Assembly (NCBI RefSeq): GCF_001721295.1
Contig: NZ_MDDS01000005.1
Coordinates: 1 to 64,000 of the forward strand
Reading direction: 5' to 3'
DNA length: 64,000 bases
Source: Sphingomonas turrisvirgatae
GTDB lineage: Bacteria > Pseudomonadota > Alphaproteobacteria > Sphingomonadales > Sphingomonadaceae
Position 1 is the stretch's first letter, and every line of letters begins with the position of its first letter. The translations under genes and the position numbers were made by a program. The notes under the pieces are model-generated. The model worked only from the letters and a program-made list of their open reading frames with translations, was not told the DNA's origin and searched no databases. This document shows, piece by piece, positions 9,328 through 18,511 of the stretch.

Positions 9328-10071
9328 ATGATCGCCACGCCCGCCTGGCCCCCGCAATCGACCCCGCGGCTGTATGTCGAACCGTCGCTGTCCGCCGGCG
9401 AGATGCGGCGCATCGACGGAGCCCAGGGCCATTATCTCGCGACGGTAATGCGACTGCGCGCCGGCGATCCGGTCAAGTTGTTCGATGATGTCACGGGCGA
9501 GTGGCTGGTTGTTGCGAGCGAGGTGCGCAAGCGCGACGTGACGCTGGAAGTTCGTGAGTTGCTGCGCGAGCGCGAAGTTGTGCCCGACCTGTGGTTGTGC
9601 GCCGCACCGATCAAGAAGGGGCGCATCGACTGGGTGGTCGAAAAGGCGTGCGAACTGGGCGTTGCGCGGGTCGCGCCGGTGCTGACGCGGCGCGCGGTTG
9701 TCGACAAGCTGAACCTCGACCGGCTGCGCGCGCATATGGTGGAGGCGGCGGAGCAATGCGGGCGCACCGCGCTGCCGCAACTGGCCGAGCCGGTGAAGCT
9801 GCCCGCGCTGCTGAGGGACTGGCCGGCCGAGCGCGCGCTGTTCTTCGCCGACGAGAGCGGCGGCGTGCCCGCGCTCGACGCAATGCGAGCGCGGCCTGGC
9901 CCTGCGGCGATCCTGATCGGGCCGGAGGGGGGCTTCGACGCGGACGAGCGTGACACGATTCGCGCCGTTCCGCAGGCGGTGGGCGTCTCGCTCGGCCCCC
10001 GTATCCTGCGGGCCGAGACGGCAGCGGCGGCGGCGGTCAGCCTGTGGATGGGCGCGGCCGGCGACTGGTAG
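9328..10071 (+). CDS. rsmE: 16S rRNA (uracil1498-N3)-methyltransferase
   Basis: SPOUT-fold methyltransferase that modifies U1498 in the decoding region of 16S rRNA. 247 residues with an N-terminal PUA-like domain (IDGAQGHYLATVMRLRAGD) and the SPOUT domain with EAAEQCGR near residue 140, LIGPEGGF, and the knot segment SLGPRILRAETAA at the C-terminus. It starts at ATG 9328 and precedes gshA by 48 bases, an order I associate with sphingomonads. Confidence 0.95.
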   Translation: MIATPAWPPQSTPRLYVEPSLSAGEMRRIDGAQGHYLATVMRLRAGDPVKLFDDVTGEWLVVASEVRKRDVTLEVRELLREREVVPDLWLCAAPIKKGRIDWVVEKACELGVARVAPVLTRRAVVDKLNLDRLRAHMVEAAEQCGRTALPQLAEPVKLPALLRDWPAERALFFADESGGVPALDAMRARPGPAAILIGPEGGFDADERDTIRAVPQAVGVSLGPRILRAETAAAAAVSLWMGAAGDW

Positions 10072-10119
10072 ACGCGATATTCTCTTTCCCGCTTCGTTGC
10101 ACAGTCGTAAGGCGCGCGA

Positions 10120-11493
10120 ATGAGCACCAAGACGGTTTCAAACAGCAACGCGCCTGTCATCGAGAGCCGTCAGCAGCTCCTCGAATATTTCGCCGGTGGC
10201 GAGAAGCCCGAGCCGCGCTGGCGCATCGGTACCGAGCATGAGAAGTTCGTGTATCGCACCGCCGACCACCGCGCACCGTCCTATGACGAGCCGGGCGGCA
10301 TCCGCGATCTGCTTGCCGAGCTGACCCAGTTCGGCTGGTCGCCGGTCGAAGAGGGCGGCAAAGTTATCGCCCTGTCCGGGCCCGACGGTACGGTCAGCCT
10401 GGAGCCCGCGGGGCAGCTGGAACTGTCGGGCGCGCCGCTCGAGAATCTGCACCAGACCTGCGCCGAGACGGGGCGGCATTTGCAGCAGGTCAAGGCGGTG
10501 GGCGAGAGGCTGGGCCTGGGCTTCCTGGGCCTTGGCATGTGGCCGGACAAGACGCGCGCCGAACTGCCGGTGATGCCCAAGGGCCGCTATGGCATCATGC
10601 TCAATCACATGCCGCGCGTGGGATCGCTTGGCCTCGACATGATGCTGCGGACCTGCACGATCCAGGTCAATCTCGACTATTCGAGCGAAGCCGACATGGC
10701 GCAGAAGTTCCGCGTCGGCCTGGCGCTGCAGCCGCTGGCCACTGCGCTGTTCGCCAACTCGCCATTCACCGAAGGCAAGCCCAACGGCATGCTCTCGTAC
10801 CGTTCGCACATCTGGTCGGACACCGATCCGCACCGCACCGGGATGCTGCCGTTCGTGTTCGAGGACGGGTTCGGCTATGAGCGCTATGCCGACTATGCGC
10901 TCGATGTGCCGATGTACTTCGTTTATCGCGACGGTCGCTATATCGATGCGGCGGGCCTGAGCTTTCGCGATTTCCTTCGTGGCGAGCTGTCGGTCCTGCC
11001 GGGTGAGAAGCCGACGATCGACGATTGGGCGGACCACCTGTCGACCGCCTTTCCCGAAGTGCGGTTGAAGACATTCCTTGAGATGCGCGGCGCCGATGGC
11101 GGGCCGTGGGACCGGATCTGCGCCTTGCCCGCGCTGTGGGTCGGGCTGCTGTACGATCAGGGTGCGCTCGATGCGGCATGGGATCTGGTTAAGGGCTGGC
11201 GCATGGACGAGCGGCAGGCGTTGCGCGACAGCGTGCCCCGGCTCGGCCTGGATGCGCCGCTGCCGGGCGGGGGCAAGCTGCGCGACATCGCCGGCGAGGT
11301 GGTCGAGATCGCCGGCGCGGGCTTGCGCGCGCGTGGCCGGCTCAACGCGGCGGGCGACAGCGAGAGCGGCTTCCTCGATCCGTTGCGCGAGATCGTGCGG
11401 ACCGGAAAAGTGCCGGCGGAACTGCTGCTGGACCAGTATCGCGGCGTATGGGACGGCGACCTGACGCGCATCTATGACGGGTCGCGCTTCTAG
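10120..11493 (+). CDS. gshA: glutamate-cysteine ligase, alphaproteobacterial/plant type
   Basis: First step of glutathione synthesis (ATP-dependent joining of glutamate and cysteine). 457 residues, matching the alphaproteobacterial/plant class rather than the E. coli class. Characteristic parts: RIGTEHEKFVY near residue 30, FGWSPVEEGGKVIALSG, SLEPAGQLELSGAPL, the PKGRYGIMLNHMP stretch, and YALDVPMYFVYRDG. The stop (TAG, 11491-11493) overlaps the stop of moeB on the other strand: both use the CTAG at 11490-11493. Confidence 0.95.
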   Translation: MSTKTVSNSNAPVIESRQQLLEYFAGGEKPEPRWRIGTEHEKFVYRTADHRAPSYDEPGGIRDLLAELTQFGWSPVEEGGKVIALSGPDGTVSLEPAGQLELSGAPLENLHQTCAETGRHLQQVKAVGERLGLGFLGLGMWPDKTRAELPVMPKGRYGIMLNHMPRVGSLGLDMMLRTCTIQVNLDYSSEADMAQKFRVGLALQPLATALFANSPFTEGKPNGMLSYRSHIWSDTDPHRTGMLPFVFEDGFGYERYADYALDVPMYFVYRDGRYIDAAGLSFRDFLRGELSVLPGEKPTIDDWADHLSTAFPEVRLKTFLEMRGADGGPWDRICALPALWVGLLYDQGALDAAWDLVKGWRMDERQALRDSVPRLGLDAPLPGGGKLRDIAGEVVEIAGAGLRARGRLNAAGDSESGFLDPLREIVRTGKVPAELLLDQYRGVWDGDLTRIYDGSRF

Positions 11494-12251
11494 ACCTTGC
11501 TGCAGGCCGGGCAAGCGGGGTCCTTGGGCAGGCGCAAGGTTCTGAACCGCAGCGCGAGCGTATCGGCGATCAGGAGCTTGCCCGCGCTGTCCTCACCGAA
11601 GGGAACGATGGCGCGGATGACTTCGAGCGCGGCGAGACTGCCGAGCATGCCGGTCAGTGCGCCCAGCACGCCCTGTTCGGCGCAGTTGATGCCTGGCATT
11701 TCGGGTGAGGGACCCGTGAAGCAGCGATAGCAGGGCTTGTCCGCCTCCCAGCCGCGGAACACGCCGAGCTGCCCCTCGAACTGGCCGACCGCGGCGCTGA
11801 CCAGCGGGATGCGATGCCGCAGCGCCAGGTCGGCGACCATCAGCCGCGTTTCGAAATTGTCGGTGCCGTCGAGGATGACATCGGCCCCGGCGTCTTCGAA
11901 CAGCCGTGCTGCGGCCTGTGCGGTCAGGCGCTGCACAAGGCCAAGCGCATCGACATGCGGGTTGAGCGCACGAGCGCGGGTCGCCGCCGCACTGGCCTTG
12001 GCCATGCCGATATCCGCCGTGCCGAAGATCGTCTGGCGTTGCAGGTTCGACAGATCGACGCGATCATCGTCGATGATCGTCAGCCGTCCGAGGCCGGCAG
12101 CGGCGAGATACTGAATTGCGGGGGAGCCGATGCCGCCGGCGCCGATCACGACGACATGGGCGCGAGCCAATTTCAGCTGGCCTGCGCCGCCGATCTCCTT
12201 CAGCACGATATGCCGGGCGTAGCGGTCGAGTTCTTCGTCGGTGAGGTTCAT
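11490..12251 (-). CDS. moeB: MoeB/ThiF-family adenylyltransferase
   Basis: E1-like enzyme that adenylates the C-terminal glycine of a ubiquitin-like sulfur carrier (MoaD or ThiS). 253 residues: nucleotide-binding GAGGIGSPAIQYLAAAG near residue 37, DLSNLQRQ, the CYRC and CPAC pairs of a zinc site, and the candidate catalytic Cys in GINCAEQG. No rhodanese domain follows. MoeB versus ThiF/HesA specificity cannot be settled from sequence alone. The ATG at 12251 overlaps the previous stop by 4 bases. Last gene of the ubiE-moeB train. Confidence 0.85.
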   Translation of the reverse strand: MNLTDEELDRYARHIVLKEIGGAGQLKLARAHVVVIGAGGIGSPAIQYLAAAGLGRLTIIDDDRVDLSNLQRQTIFGTADIGMAKASAAATRARALNPHVDALGLVQRLTAQAAARLFEDAGADVILDGTDNFETRLMVADLALRHRIPLVSAAVGQFEGQLGVFRGWEADKPCYRCFTGPSPEMPGINCAEQGVLGALTGMLGSLAALEVIRAIVPFGEDSAGKLLIADTLALRFRTLRLPKDPACPACSKV

Positions 12252-12673
12252 TTCCGCCAGACGAAGGTAACCGTGGCGCGATACCATTGTTCGGCCGCGG
12301 CAGTTCGTGCCGCCAGGTTGTTGCGGGCGAACGCAGTGACCAGCCCGGCGGCATATTGTTCGACCACCGGGCAACCCGCAGCATGAGGCACGGATGTTCG
12401 CACGCCATCCTCGGGATGGACGAGCACCGCCACCTGGATGCGGATCGCCGGCAGCTTGTCGGCAACGCGGCGTTGCACCGGGCAACGATGCGCTCGCGTC
12501 TGCGCCTTTACATAGGCGTGCATCGCGGGGGTGACTTGCGGCGCGTGACGGTAGGGCAGGTCCGGCAAGCTCGCCCAGTCGATCGCCAGCCGCGGCGTCA
12601 CCAGCGGCACCGGCACGGGCGCCGGCTGAGCTGCCTGTTGCGCGATCAGGAGGGGGAGCAGCAGTCCGCTCAT
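12248..12673 (-). CDS. exported protein with TonB-C-like end
   Basis: 141 residues: signal-peptide-like MSGLLLPLLIAQQAAQ, a Pro-rich linker, then a domain with VKAQTRAHRCPVQ, PAIRIQVAVLVHPEDGV, CPVVEQYAAGLV and a final EQWYRATVTFVW. The end resembles the last strands of TonB-C-like domains in sphingomonads. No function can be assigned. It starts immediately after the dut stop and overlaps moeB by 4 bases, so it is co-transcribed with them. Confidence 0.65.
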   Translation of the reverse strand: MSGLLLPLLIAQQAAQPAPVPVPLVTPRLAIDWASLPDLPYRHAPQVTPAMHAYVKAQTRAHRCPVQRRVADKLPAIRIQVAVLVHPEDGVRTSVPHAAGCPVVEQYAAGLVTAFARNNLAARTAAAEQWYRATVTFVWRK

Positions 12674-13123
12674 CTACCGTCCCGTCGAGCCGAACCCGCC
12701 GGCACCCCGCGCGGTTTCGTCGAGCGAGGCGACTTCATCGAACGCCGCATGTTGAACGGCGGCAGGGACCAACTGGGCGATCCGTTCGCCACGAACGACG
12801 GCGAATGGTTCGTTGCCCAGATTGGCGAGGATCACCTTCACCTCGCCGCGATAGTCGCAATCGATCGTGCCGGGCGTGTTGAGGCAGGTGATGCCATGTT
12901 TGAGCGCCAAGCCGGAGCGAGGGCGAACCTGAACTTCATAGCCGTGCGGAATCGCCAGCGCGAAGCCGGTCGCCACGGCATGTCGGGCACCGGGGGCAAG
13001 GACCAGATCCTCGGCCGCGACAACGTCCATGCCTGCGGCGCCCGCGCTGGCATAGCCTGGCAACGGCAGCCCTTCGCCATGCGGCAGTCGCTGGATCGCG
13101 ATGCGGATCGGGGCCGAACTCAT
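12674..13123 (-). CDS. dut: dUTP diphosphatase
   Basis: Homotrimeric dUTPase, hydrolyses dUTP to dUMP and PPi, keeping uracil out of DNA and supplying dTMP synthesis. All five family motifs are visible in 149 residues: AGMDV (1), PRSGLA (2), [11 protein letters not shown] (3, with the catalytic Asp), ERIAQLV (4) and the flexible [12 protein letters not shown] tail (5). It overlaps the upstream hydrolase by 4 bases. coaBC-dut proximity is common in alphaproteobacteria. Confidence 0.97.
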   Translation of the reverse strand: MSSAPIRIAIQRLPHGEGLPLPGYASAGAAGMDVVAAEDLVLAPGARHAVATGFALAIPHGYEVQVRPRSGLALKHGITCLNTPGTIDCDYRGEVKVILANLGNEPFAVVRGERIAQLVPAAVQHAAFDEVASLDETARGAGGFGSTGR

Positions 13124-13902
13124 TTCCGCTTCGCCGGCAGGCCGGAGACGAGCCGCTTCATCGCATCGGTCACCTCAGGCTCGGTCAGCAACGTGCCGTT
13201 GCGGCCGGGCAGGATGCGAAAGTCGACGGCGATGCCGCGCAGCGCCAGCGCTTCGGCGTAAGTGCGCGAATAACGCGGCAGCGTTGCGGGGTCGTCCGCG
13301 CCGACCAGCATGGCCGCACGGATCGTGGCGGGAATGCCGCCGATCGTCTGCAGCGGGTCGAGGCTGGCGACGGGCTGGTCATAGCCCTGGCCGGGCGCGC
13401 GCTTGGCCATCGCACGGCGCCATTCGGGCAGCGCGCAGGGGCAGGAAAGCAGCATCACGCCATCGGCCAGCGTCGGGTAGATGCCGATCAGGTTGGCAGC
13501 GAGCGCCGCGCCGCCGCCATCGCCGATGAGGATGATTTTGGCCTTGCGGTAGCGCTTGCGCAAATCGATCATCGAGCGTGCGACCTCGCCAACCCGCTCA
13601 CGCGTATAGCCATCGCCATTGCCGGTGCCGCGCTCACCCGGCGACTTGCGGCCCGCGCCATCGACATAGCCAGGGCGAAGCAGCGCGATCGCCGTGCTGC
13701 CGGGCATCGCCTTCGCCGCCGCTTCGCTGAAGGAATAGGCTGACGCGACACTACTGTCGGTATCACCGTGAAGCACGACGGCGAGCGTCTGCACGCGGCC
13801 GGCGCGCGTTTCGCCATAGCGTTGCGCCTGAAGCTGTGGCGGATTCTTGGCCGGCGCGGCGGCGGTCGCAAGCAGGGCGAGCAGGGCGAGGCTAGAGCGC
13901 AT
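13120..13902 (-). CDS. exported alpha/beta-hydrolase-like protein
   Basis: 260 residues: signal peptide ([18 protein letters not shown]), then an alpha/beta-hydrolase pattern with LAVVLHGD near residue 40, [12 protein letters not shown], and [18 protein letters not shown], where the nucleophile elbow reads GDGGG instead of GxSxG. An Asp is at the nucleophile position, so esterase activity is doubtful; LVGADD and PGRNG follow where the acid and His would be, and I see no clear catalytic His. The start overlaps the coaBC end by 11 bases and the end overlaps dut by 4. Confidence 0.7.
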   Translation of the reverse strand: MRSSLALLALLATAAAPAKNPPQLQAQRYGETRAGRVQTLAVVLHGDTDSSVASAYSFSEAAAKAMPGSTAIALLRPGYVDGAGRKSPGERGTGNGDGYTRERVGEVARSMIDLRKRYRKAKIILIGDGGGAALAANLIGIYPTLADGVMLLSCPCALPEWRRAMAKRAPGQGYDQPVASLDPLQTIGGIPATIRAAMLVGADDPATLPRYSRTYAEALALRGIAVDFRILPGRNGTLLTEPEVTDAMKRLVSGLPAKRK

Positions 13903-15067
13903 CGGCGATCCGCTGAGCCAGGCGGCGCGCGACATCGGCCTTGGGCAGCTTTTCCCAATTTTCGACGCCGTGCGCGGTGACAAGGTGAATGGTGTTCGCA
14001 TCTCCGCCCATCACATCACCCGAAACGTCGTTCGCCACAATCCAGTCCGCGCCCTTTCGCGCCCGCTTTGCGGTGGCATGTTCGACCACCCGTTCCGTTT
14101 CGGCGGCGAAACCGACAACGAGGCGGGGGCGGCCGGCGGATCTGGCCAGCGCGGCGAGGATGTCCGGATTTTCCGCCACGGCAAGCGGCGGCAGGACATC
14201 GCCCTTCTTGAGTTTTTGGCGTGCGACATCGACCGGCCGCCAATCGGCGACGGCGGCCACCATGACGGCAGCGTCGGCGGGCAGCGCCGCATCGACGGCA
14301 GCGGCCATTTCGCGCGCTGTCTCGACATCGACGCGGTCGACCAGCAGCGGCGTGGGAAGGGCGACCGGGCCGGCGACGAGCGTGACGCGCGCACCCAGTT
14401 CGGCCAGCGCGCCAGCGATCTCGAACCCCTGTTTTCCCGATGAGCGATTGGCGATGTAGCGAACCGGATCGATCGGCTCATGCGTCGGTCCGGCGGTCAC
14501 CAGGATGTGCTTGCCCGCGAGCGGCCCGGCGTGGGGGGCGAGCGCGGCCTGGATCGCTGCGAGGATCGCTGCCGGCTCGGGCAGGCGGCCGGGGCCGTAT
14601 TCGCCGCATGCCATCGCGCCTTCGTCCGGTTCGAGCACGGTGACGCCATCGCCGCGCAGCGTCGCGACGTTGCGCCGCGTGGCCGGGTGTTGCCACATCC
14701 GTACGTTCATCGCGGGCGCGGCTAGAACCGGCTTGTCCGTGGCGAGCAGCAAGGTGGTGGCAAGGTCGTCGGCGATGCCGGCTGCCATCTTGGCCATCAG
14801 GTCGGCGGTCGCAGGCGCCACCACGACAAGGTCGGCCTTGCGGCTGAGCTGGATATGGCCCATCTCGGCCTCGTCCTTGAGGTCCCACAATGTCGTGTAG
14901 ATCGGATTTTCGGACAAGGCAGCGAGCGTCATGGGGGTGACGAAATGCTGGCCGCCCTCGGTCAGCACGCAGGTGACGTCGATCCCCGCCTTGCGGCACA
15001 AGCGGATCAGCTCACACGCCTTGTAAGCCGCAATGCCGCCGCCGACGATCAGAAGGATACGCTTCAT
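13892..15067 (-). CDS. coaBC: bifunctional phosphopantothenoylcysteine decarboxylase/synthetase
   Basis: Two consecutive steps of coenzyme A synthesis: CTP-dependent joining of cysteine to 4'-phosphopantothenate (CoaB), then FMN-dependent decarboxylation (CoaC). 391 residues. The CoaC half shows LIVGGGIAAYKACEL, LAAPAMNVRMW (PxMNxxMW) and the catalytic-Cys loop ACGEYGPGRL near residue 155. The CoaB half begins ILVTAGPTHEPIDPVR and has NRSSGKQG and KLKKGD. The ATG at 15067 overlaps the preceding membrane gene by 4 bases. Confidence 0.96.
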   Translation of the reverse strand: MKRILLIVGGGIAAYKACELIRLCRKAGIDVTCVLTEGGQHFVTPMTLAALSENPIYTTLWDLKDEAEMGHIQLSRKADLVVVAPATADLMAKMAAGIADDLATTLLLATDKPVLAAPAMNVRMWQHPATRRNVATLRGDGVTVLEPDEGAMACGEYGPGRLPEPAAILAAIQAALAPHAGPLAGKHILVTAGPTHEPIDPVRYIANRSSGKQGFEIAGALAELGARVTLVAGPVALPTPLLVDRVDVETAREMAAAVDAALPADAAVMVAAVADWRPVDVARQKLKKGDVLPPLAVAENPDILAALARSAGRPRLVVGFAAETERVVEHATAKRARKGADWIVANDVSGDVMGGDANTIHLVTAHGVENWEKLPKADVARRLAQRIADAL

Positions 15068-16173
15068 CGTTCCACGCTCTGCACGCGCACGCGCCGCCTG
15101 TCGAGCGTACGTGAGACAAGGTCGCGCAGGCCATCGGGTGCGAAGGCAAGGCCGACCAGGAAGACAGGTGCGATCATCAAACCCCAGTAGAAGGTGTCGA
15201 GCCGCGCGAACAAGCCGATCGCGGCTGCATAGGCGCTGAACGTCGCGACGACGCGAAGCGCGAGCGGGTCGCGCCAGCTGGCCCAACCGAACAGCGCCAG
15301 GCCGGTGAGCAGCGCAGCCGCGGCGACGGGAAAGAGCTGAAGCGCGGTCGCCAGCGTCATCGCGCGCACGAACAGGCCGAAGCCGTGCAATCCGGTCCAG
15401 CCGGGCGAGATCGCATCGAGTGGACCGGTCACGCCATGGACCGCGACGGCATGCGCGGATAGCGCCAGCGCGAAGACGGCGAGCGCCACGCTCCACCCGA
15501 TCGCCTCGCGCCGTTCGCGTTCGGCAAGCGCCAGCCCGGCCATGACGAGGACGAACAGCGCCGCCGTCTCGCGCACCAGCATTGCGATCAGTGCAATTGC
15601 CACGGCCTCGATCCAGCGGCCCGGGCGGCGCAGCGCGAGACTAAGCGCGACGAGCAGCCCGGCCCAGATTTCATGGAAGGCGACGAGGTCGGGCTGAACG
15701 AAGGCCAGCATGCTGCCGGCCAGCAGGACCAGTGCGGCAGCGCGGGCGGGGACGCCGGTCAGCGCCTCGCCCAGCCGACGGTGCCATGCCAGAGCCGTTG
15801 CGGCGGCCAGGGCGTAGAGCAGAGCGAGCACGGCCGGCACAGGGAGCAGGCCCTGCGCCGCGGCGAGTGCCGGCATGCGGAAGGTGAGGAACGGCCGCAG
15901 CGGATAGCCGCCGGCGCGCAATGCGTCGGCAGCGGCGGTGTAGTAGTCCTCTCCGTGGCGTACCGCGGAGGCGACTCCTTCGTACAGCGCGAGATCGGTC
16001 GTTTGATCGATCCCGCTGCCCGCTGTGGCTGCGGGCGGTTGCGGAACGGCGAGGACGGCCAGCGCGGCGAGCAGGAGGACGACGAGCGCCGCAAGCACCG
16101 ACCGCGCCTGCACCGGTGACAGCGCTGCGAAGCGGCTGGCATGTGCGAGGAAGATGGCGCGGGGGACCGGCAT
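15064..16173 (-). CDS. polytopic membrane protein (unrecognised)
   Basis: 369 residues with about nine or ten hydrophobic segments, beginning around residue 23 with SVLAALVVLLLAALAVLAVP. A periplasmic loop follows (DLALYEGVASAVRHGEDYYTAAADALRAGG), which resembles the first loop of GT-C-type membrane glycosyltransferases; a second charged loop contains FMRETAALF-like VRETAALFVLVMAGLAL. I do not recognise the family with confidence. It sits 9 bases after ubiB and overlaps coaBC by 4, so it is expressed with them. Confidence 0.7.
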   Translation of the reverse strand: MPVPRAIFLAHASRFAALSPVQARSVLAALVVLLLAALAVLAVPQPPAATAGSGIDQTTDLALYEGVASAVRHGEDYYTAAADALRAGGYPLRPFLTFRMPALAAAQGLLPVPAVLALLYALAAATALAWHRRLGEALTGVPARAAALVLLAGSMLAFVQPDLVAFHEIWAGLLVALSLALRRPGRWIEAVAIALIAMLVRETAALFVLVMAGLALAERERREAIGWSVALAVFALALSAHAVAVHGVTGPLDAISPGWTGLHGFGLFVRAMTLATALQLFPVAAAALLTGLALFGWASWRDPLALRVVATFSAYAAAIGLFARLDTFYWGLMIAPVFLVGLAFAPDGLRDLVSRTLDRRRVRVQSVER

Positions 16174-16182
16174 CGGCGCAGG

Positions 16183-17715
16183 CTAGGTCAGCAGCAGCGT
16201 CGTCGCCACACCCAACCCGGCTGCCAGCAGCGCAACCGCGCCATAGCGCCAGCCACCGCCGACCTTGACCACCTCGATCTCGCGCAGCGGCGGGGCAGGC
16301 GGCGCGCCGCCGGGATCGGGGAAGTGCCGCTCGATGTTGCGGATCAGACGGGGCAAGCGCGCGAGCGTCTGGATATCCTCGACGAGCCGGTCGGCGATGA
16401 ACGCCTCGGGCCCCAATTCCGTGCGGATCCATTCGCGCACGAACGGCGCGGCACTGTCCCACAGGTTGATATCGGGGTGCAAACGGGTGGCGACGCCCTC
16501 GACCATCACCATCGTCTTTTGCAGGAGCAGCAGATGCGGCTGGGTCTGCATGTCGAAGTCGCGCGTGATGTTGAACAGGCTGTCGAGCATCATGCCGACG
16601 CTCATGTCCTTGACCGGCAACCCGCGCATCGGTTCGCCCACCGCGCGCAGGGCCGTGGCGAATTCGGCGACATTGTGATGGGGAGGGACGTAGCCAGCCT
16701 CGAAATGGATCTCGGCCACGCGGCGGTAATTGCCGGTGATGAGACCATAGAGAATCTCAGCCAGCCATACGCGCGCACGGCGGTCGATGCGGCCCATGAT
16801 GCCGAAGTCGATCGCGGCGATCCGGCCGTCGGGGAGTGCGAACAGGTTCCCCTGATGCATGTCGGCGTGGAAGAAGCCTTCGGAGATCGCCTGGCGCAGA
16901 AAGGCGCGGATCAGCGTGTTCGCGAGCGCTTCGGTGTCATGACCGGCAGCGACCAGCGCGTCACGGTTCGACAGCTTGATGCCGTCGATCCATTCCAGCG
17001 TCATCACCTTGCCGGTGGTGCGCTGCCAGTCGATCTGCGGTACGGTGAAATCGGGTTCGGCCTCCATCGCCTCGGACAATTCCGATGCAGAGGCAGCCTC
17101 ACGCCGCAAGTCCAGCTCGCGCGCGGTCCACCGCTTGAACGTCTCGATCACCAGGCGCGGGCGCAGGCGGGCGGCTTCCCGGCCCATCCCCTCCAGCTGC
17201 GCGGCCGCCCATTCATAGGTTTCGATCGCGCGGGCGAAGTCGCCCTCGATCCCCGGGCGCAGCACCTTTATCGCCACGCGGCGGCCATCGATGGTCACGG
17301 CGCGATGAACCTGAGCGATCGACGCGGCACCGATCGGTGTTTCCTCGACCTCAGCGAACAGCGAGTCGAGCGGCCGGTCGAAACTGCGCTCAATCGCCGC
17401 GCGGATGATCGGGAAGGGGACCGGCGGAAGCTGATCCTGAAGCCGCATCAGATCGTGCGCCGCCGCTTCGCCGATCAGGTCGGGTCGGGTAGCAAGCGTC
17501 TGGCCGAGCTTGATCGCCGCCGGGCCGATCGCCTGAAGCGCATCGGCATAGCGCGGCGTTGCGGGTTGGATCGTGCCGATCCGGGCGATGCGGGCGAGGC
17601 GACGCACCGGGGCGGGCGTGTTGCGGTCGCGCTCGATCCCGCGCAGCGCGCCGTGGCGTGCGAGGATGCGGCCCCATTTGAGAAGCCGCCAGACGTGCGT
17701 GGTCGAGGAGGTCAA
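16183..17715 (-). CDS. ubiB: UbiB, atypical kinase/ATPase for ubiquinone biosynthesis
   Basis: ABC1/ADCK-family protein required for ubiquinone hydroxylation steps; now viewed as an ATPase assisting the Ubi complex rather than a hydroxylase. 510 residues. Seen: the family KxGQ motif in KLGQTLATRPDL, GAASIAQVHRAV (Ala-rich nucleotide loop), HADMHQGNLF (catalytic loop), AIDFGIMGRID (DFG) and a C-terminal hydrophobic anchor ending LAAGLGVATTLLLT. The ATG overlaps the ubiE stop by 4 bases. Confidence 0.96.
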   Translation of the reverse strand: MTSSTTHVWRLLKWGRILARHGALRGIERDRNTPAPVRRLARIARIGTIQPATPRYADALQAIGPAAIKLGQTLATRPDLIGEAAAHDLMRLQDQLPPVPFPIIRAAIERSFDRPLDSLFAEVEETPIGAASIAQVHRAVTIDGRRVAIKVLRPGIEGDFARAIETYEWAAAQLEGMGREAARLRPRLVIETFKRWTARELDLRREAASASELSEAMEAEPDFTVPQIDWQRTTGKVMTLEWIDGIKLSNRDALVAAGHDTEALANTLIRAFLRQAISEGFFHADMHQGNLFALPDGRIAAIDFGIMGRIDRRARVWLAEILYGLITGNYRRVAEIHFEAGYVPPHHNVAEFATALRAVGEPMRGLPVKDMSVGMMLDSLFNITRDFDMQTQPHLLLLQKTMVMVEGVATRLHPDINLWDSAAPFVREWIRTELGPEAFIADRLVEDIQTLARLPRLIRNIERHFPDPGGAPPAPPLREIEVVKVGGGWRYGAVALLAAGLGVATTLLLT

Positions 17716-18455
17716 ATCTTCCAGCCGCTGTGAATGGCCACCAGGCCGCCGAGCATCGGCTCGACGCGGGTCTGAACGAAGCCGGCTTCCCTGATCATCC
17801 GCTCGAACGTCGGCATGTCGGGAAAGCGGCGGATCGACTCGATGAGGTAGCGGTAGCTGTCCTCGTCATTCGCCAGCAGCTTGCCGAGCTTTGGCACCAG
17901 ATGGTGCGAATAGGCGTCGTAAACGTCGGAAAAGCCGGGCCACGTGGTGGTCGAGAATTCCAGCACGAAGAAGCGACCGCCGCGCTTCAGCACACGATGC
18001 GCTTCGCGCAGTGCCTTGGGAATGTCGGTCACGTTCCGGATGCCGAAGGCGATGGTATAGGCGTCGAAGAATCGGTCGGGCCATTGCAGCGTCTCGGCAT
18101 TGGCTTCGGACCAGACGAGGCCGTCGATGCCACGCTTGGCGGCGCGTTCGATGCCGACTGCCAGCATGTCCGGATTGATGTCCGCGACGGTCACCGCCGC
18201 ACCCGATTCGGCGAGGCGGAAGGCGATGTCGCCGGTGCCGCCGGCCATGTCGAGGATCGTTTCCCCTTCGCGCGGCTTCACGCGGCGGACGAACACGTCC
18301 TTCCAGATGCGATGCAGCCCGCCCGACATGGCGTCGTTCATCAGATCGTAGCTGGACGCCACGCTGGAGAAGACGCCGCCGACGCGAGCGGTCTTTTCCG
18401 ATGGGGCGACGTCTTCATAGCCGAAGGAGACGGTGTCGGCGGAGGTGCTGGTCAT
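17712..18455 (-). CDS. ubiE: C-methyltransferase UbiE (demethylmenaquinone/2-methoxy-6-polyprenyl-benzoquinol)
   Basis: SAM-dependent C-methylation in ubiquinone synthesis. 247 residues from ATG 18455; signature FSSVASSYDLMNDAMSGGLHR near residue 30, SAM motif LDMAGGTGDIAFR, and IAFGIRNVTD, then LKRGGRFFVLEFS. First gene of the eight-gene minus-strand train reaching moeB. It diverges from mutM across 56 bases. Confidence 0.96.
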   Translation of the reverse strand: MTSTSADTVSFGYEDVAPSEKTARVGGVFSSVASSYDLMNDAMSGGLHRIWKDVFVRRVKPREGETILDMAGGTGDIAFRLAESGAAVTVADINPDMLAVGIERAAKRGIDGLVWSEANAETLQWPDRFFDAYTIAFGIRNVTDIPKALREAHRVLKRGGRFFVLEFSTTTWPGFSDVYDAYSHHLVPKLGKLLANDEDSYRYLIESIRRFPDMPTFERMIREAGFVQTRVEPMLGGLVAIHSGWKI

Positions 18456-18511
18456 GGGCGAGGCTCTAGCCAAGGGTTGTGATGGGAGCAAACGCAACAT
18501 AGCTGATCTGG

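Noticed and set aside
13847..14443. Plus-strand frame opposite the coaBC end
   Set aside because: Antisense of CoaB motifs; no independent evidence of coding.
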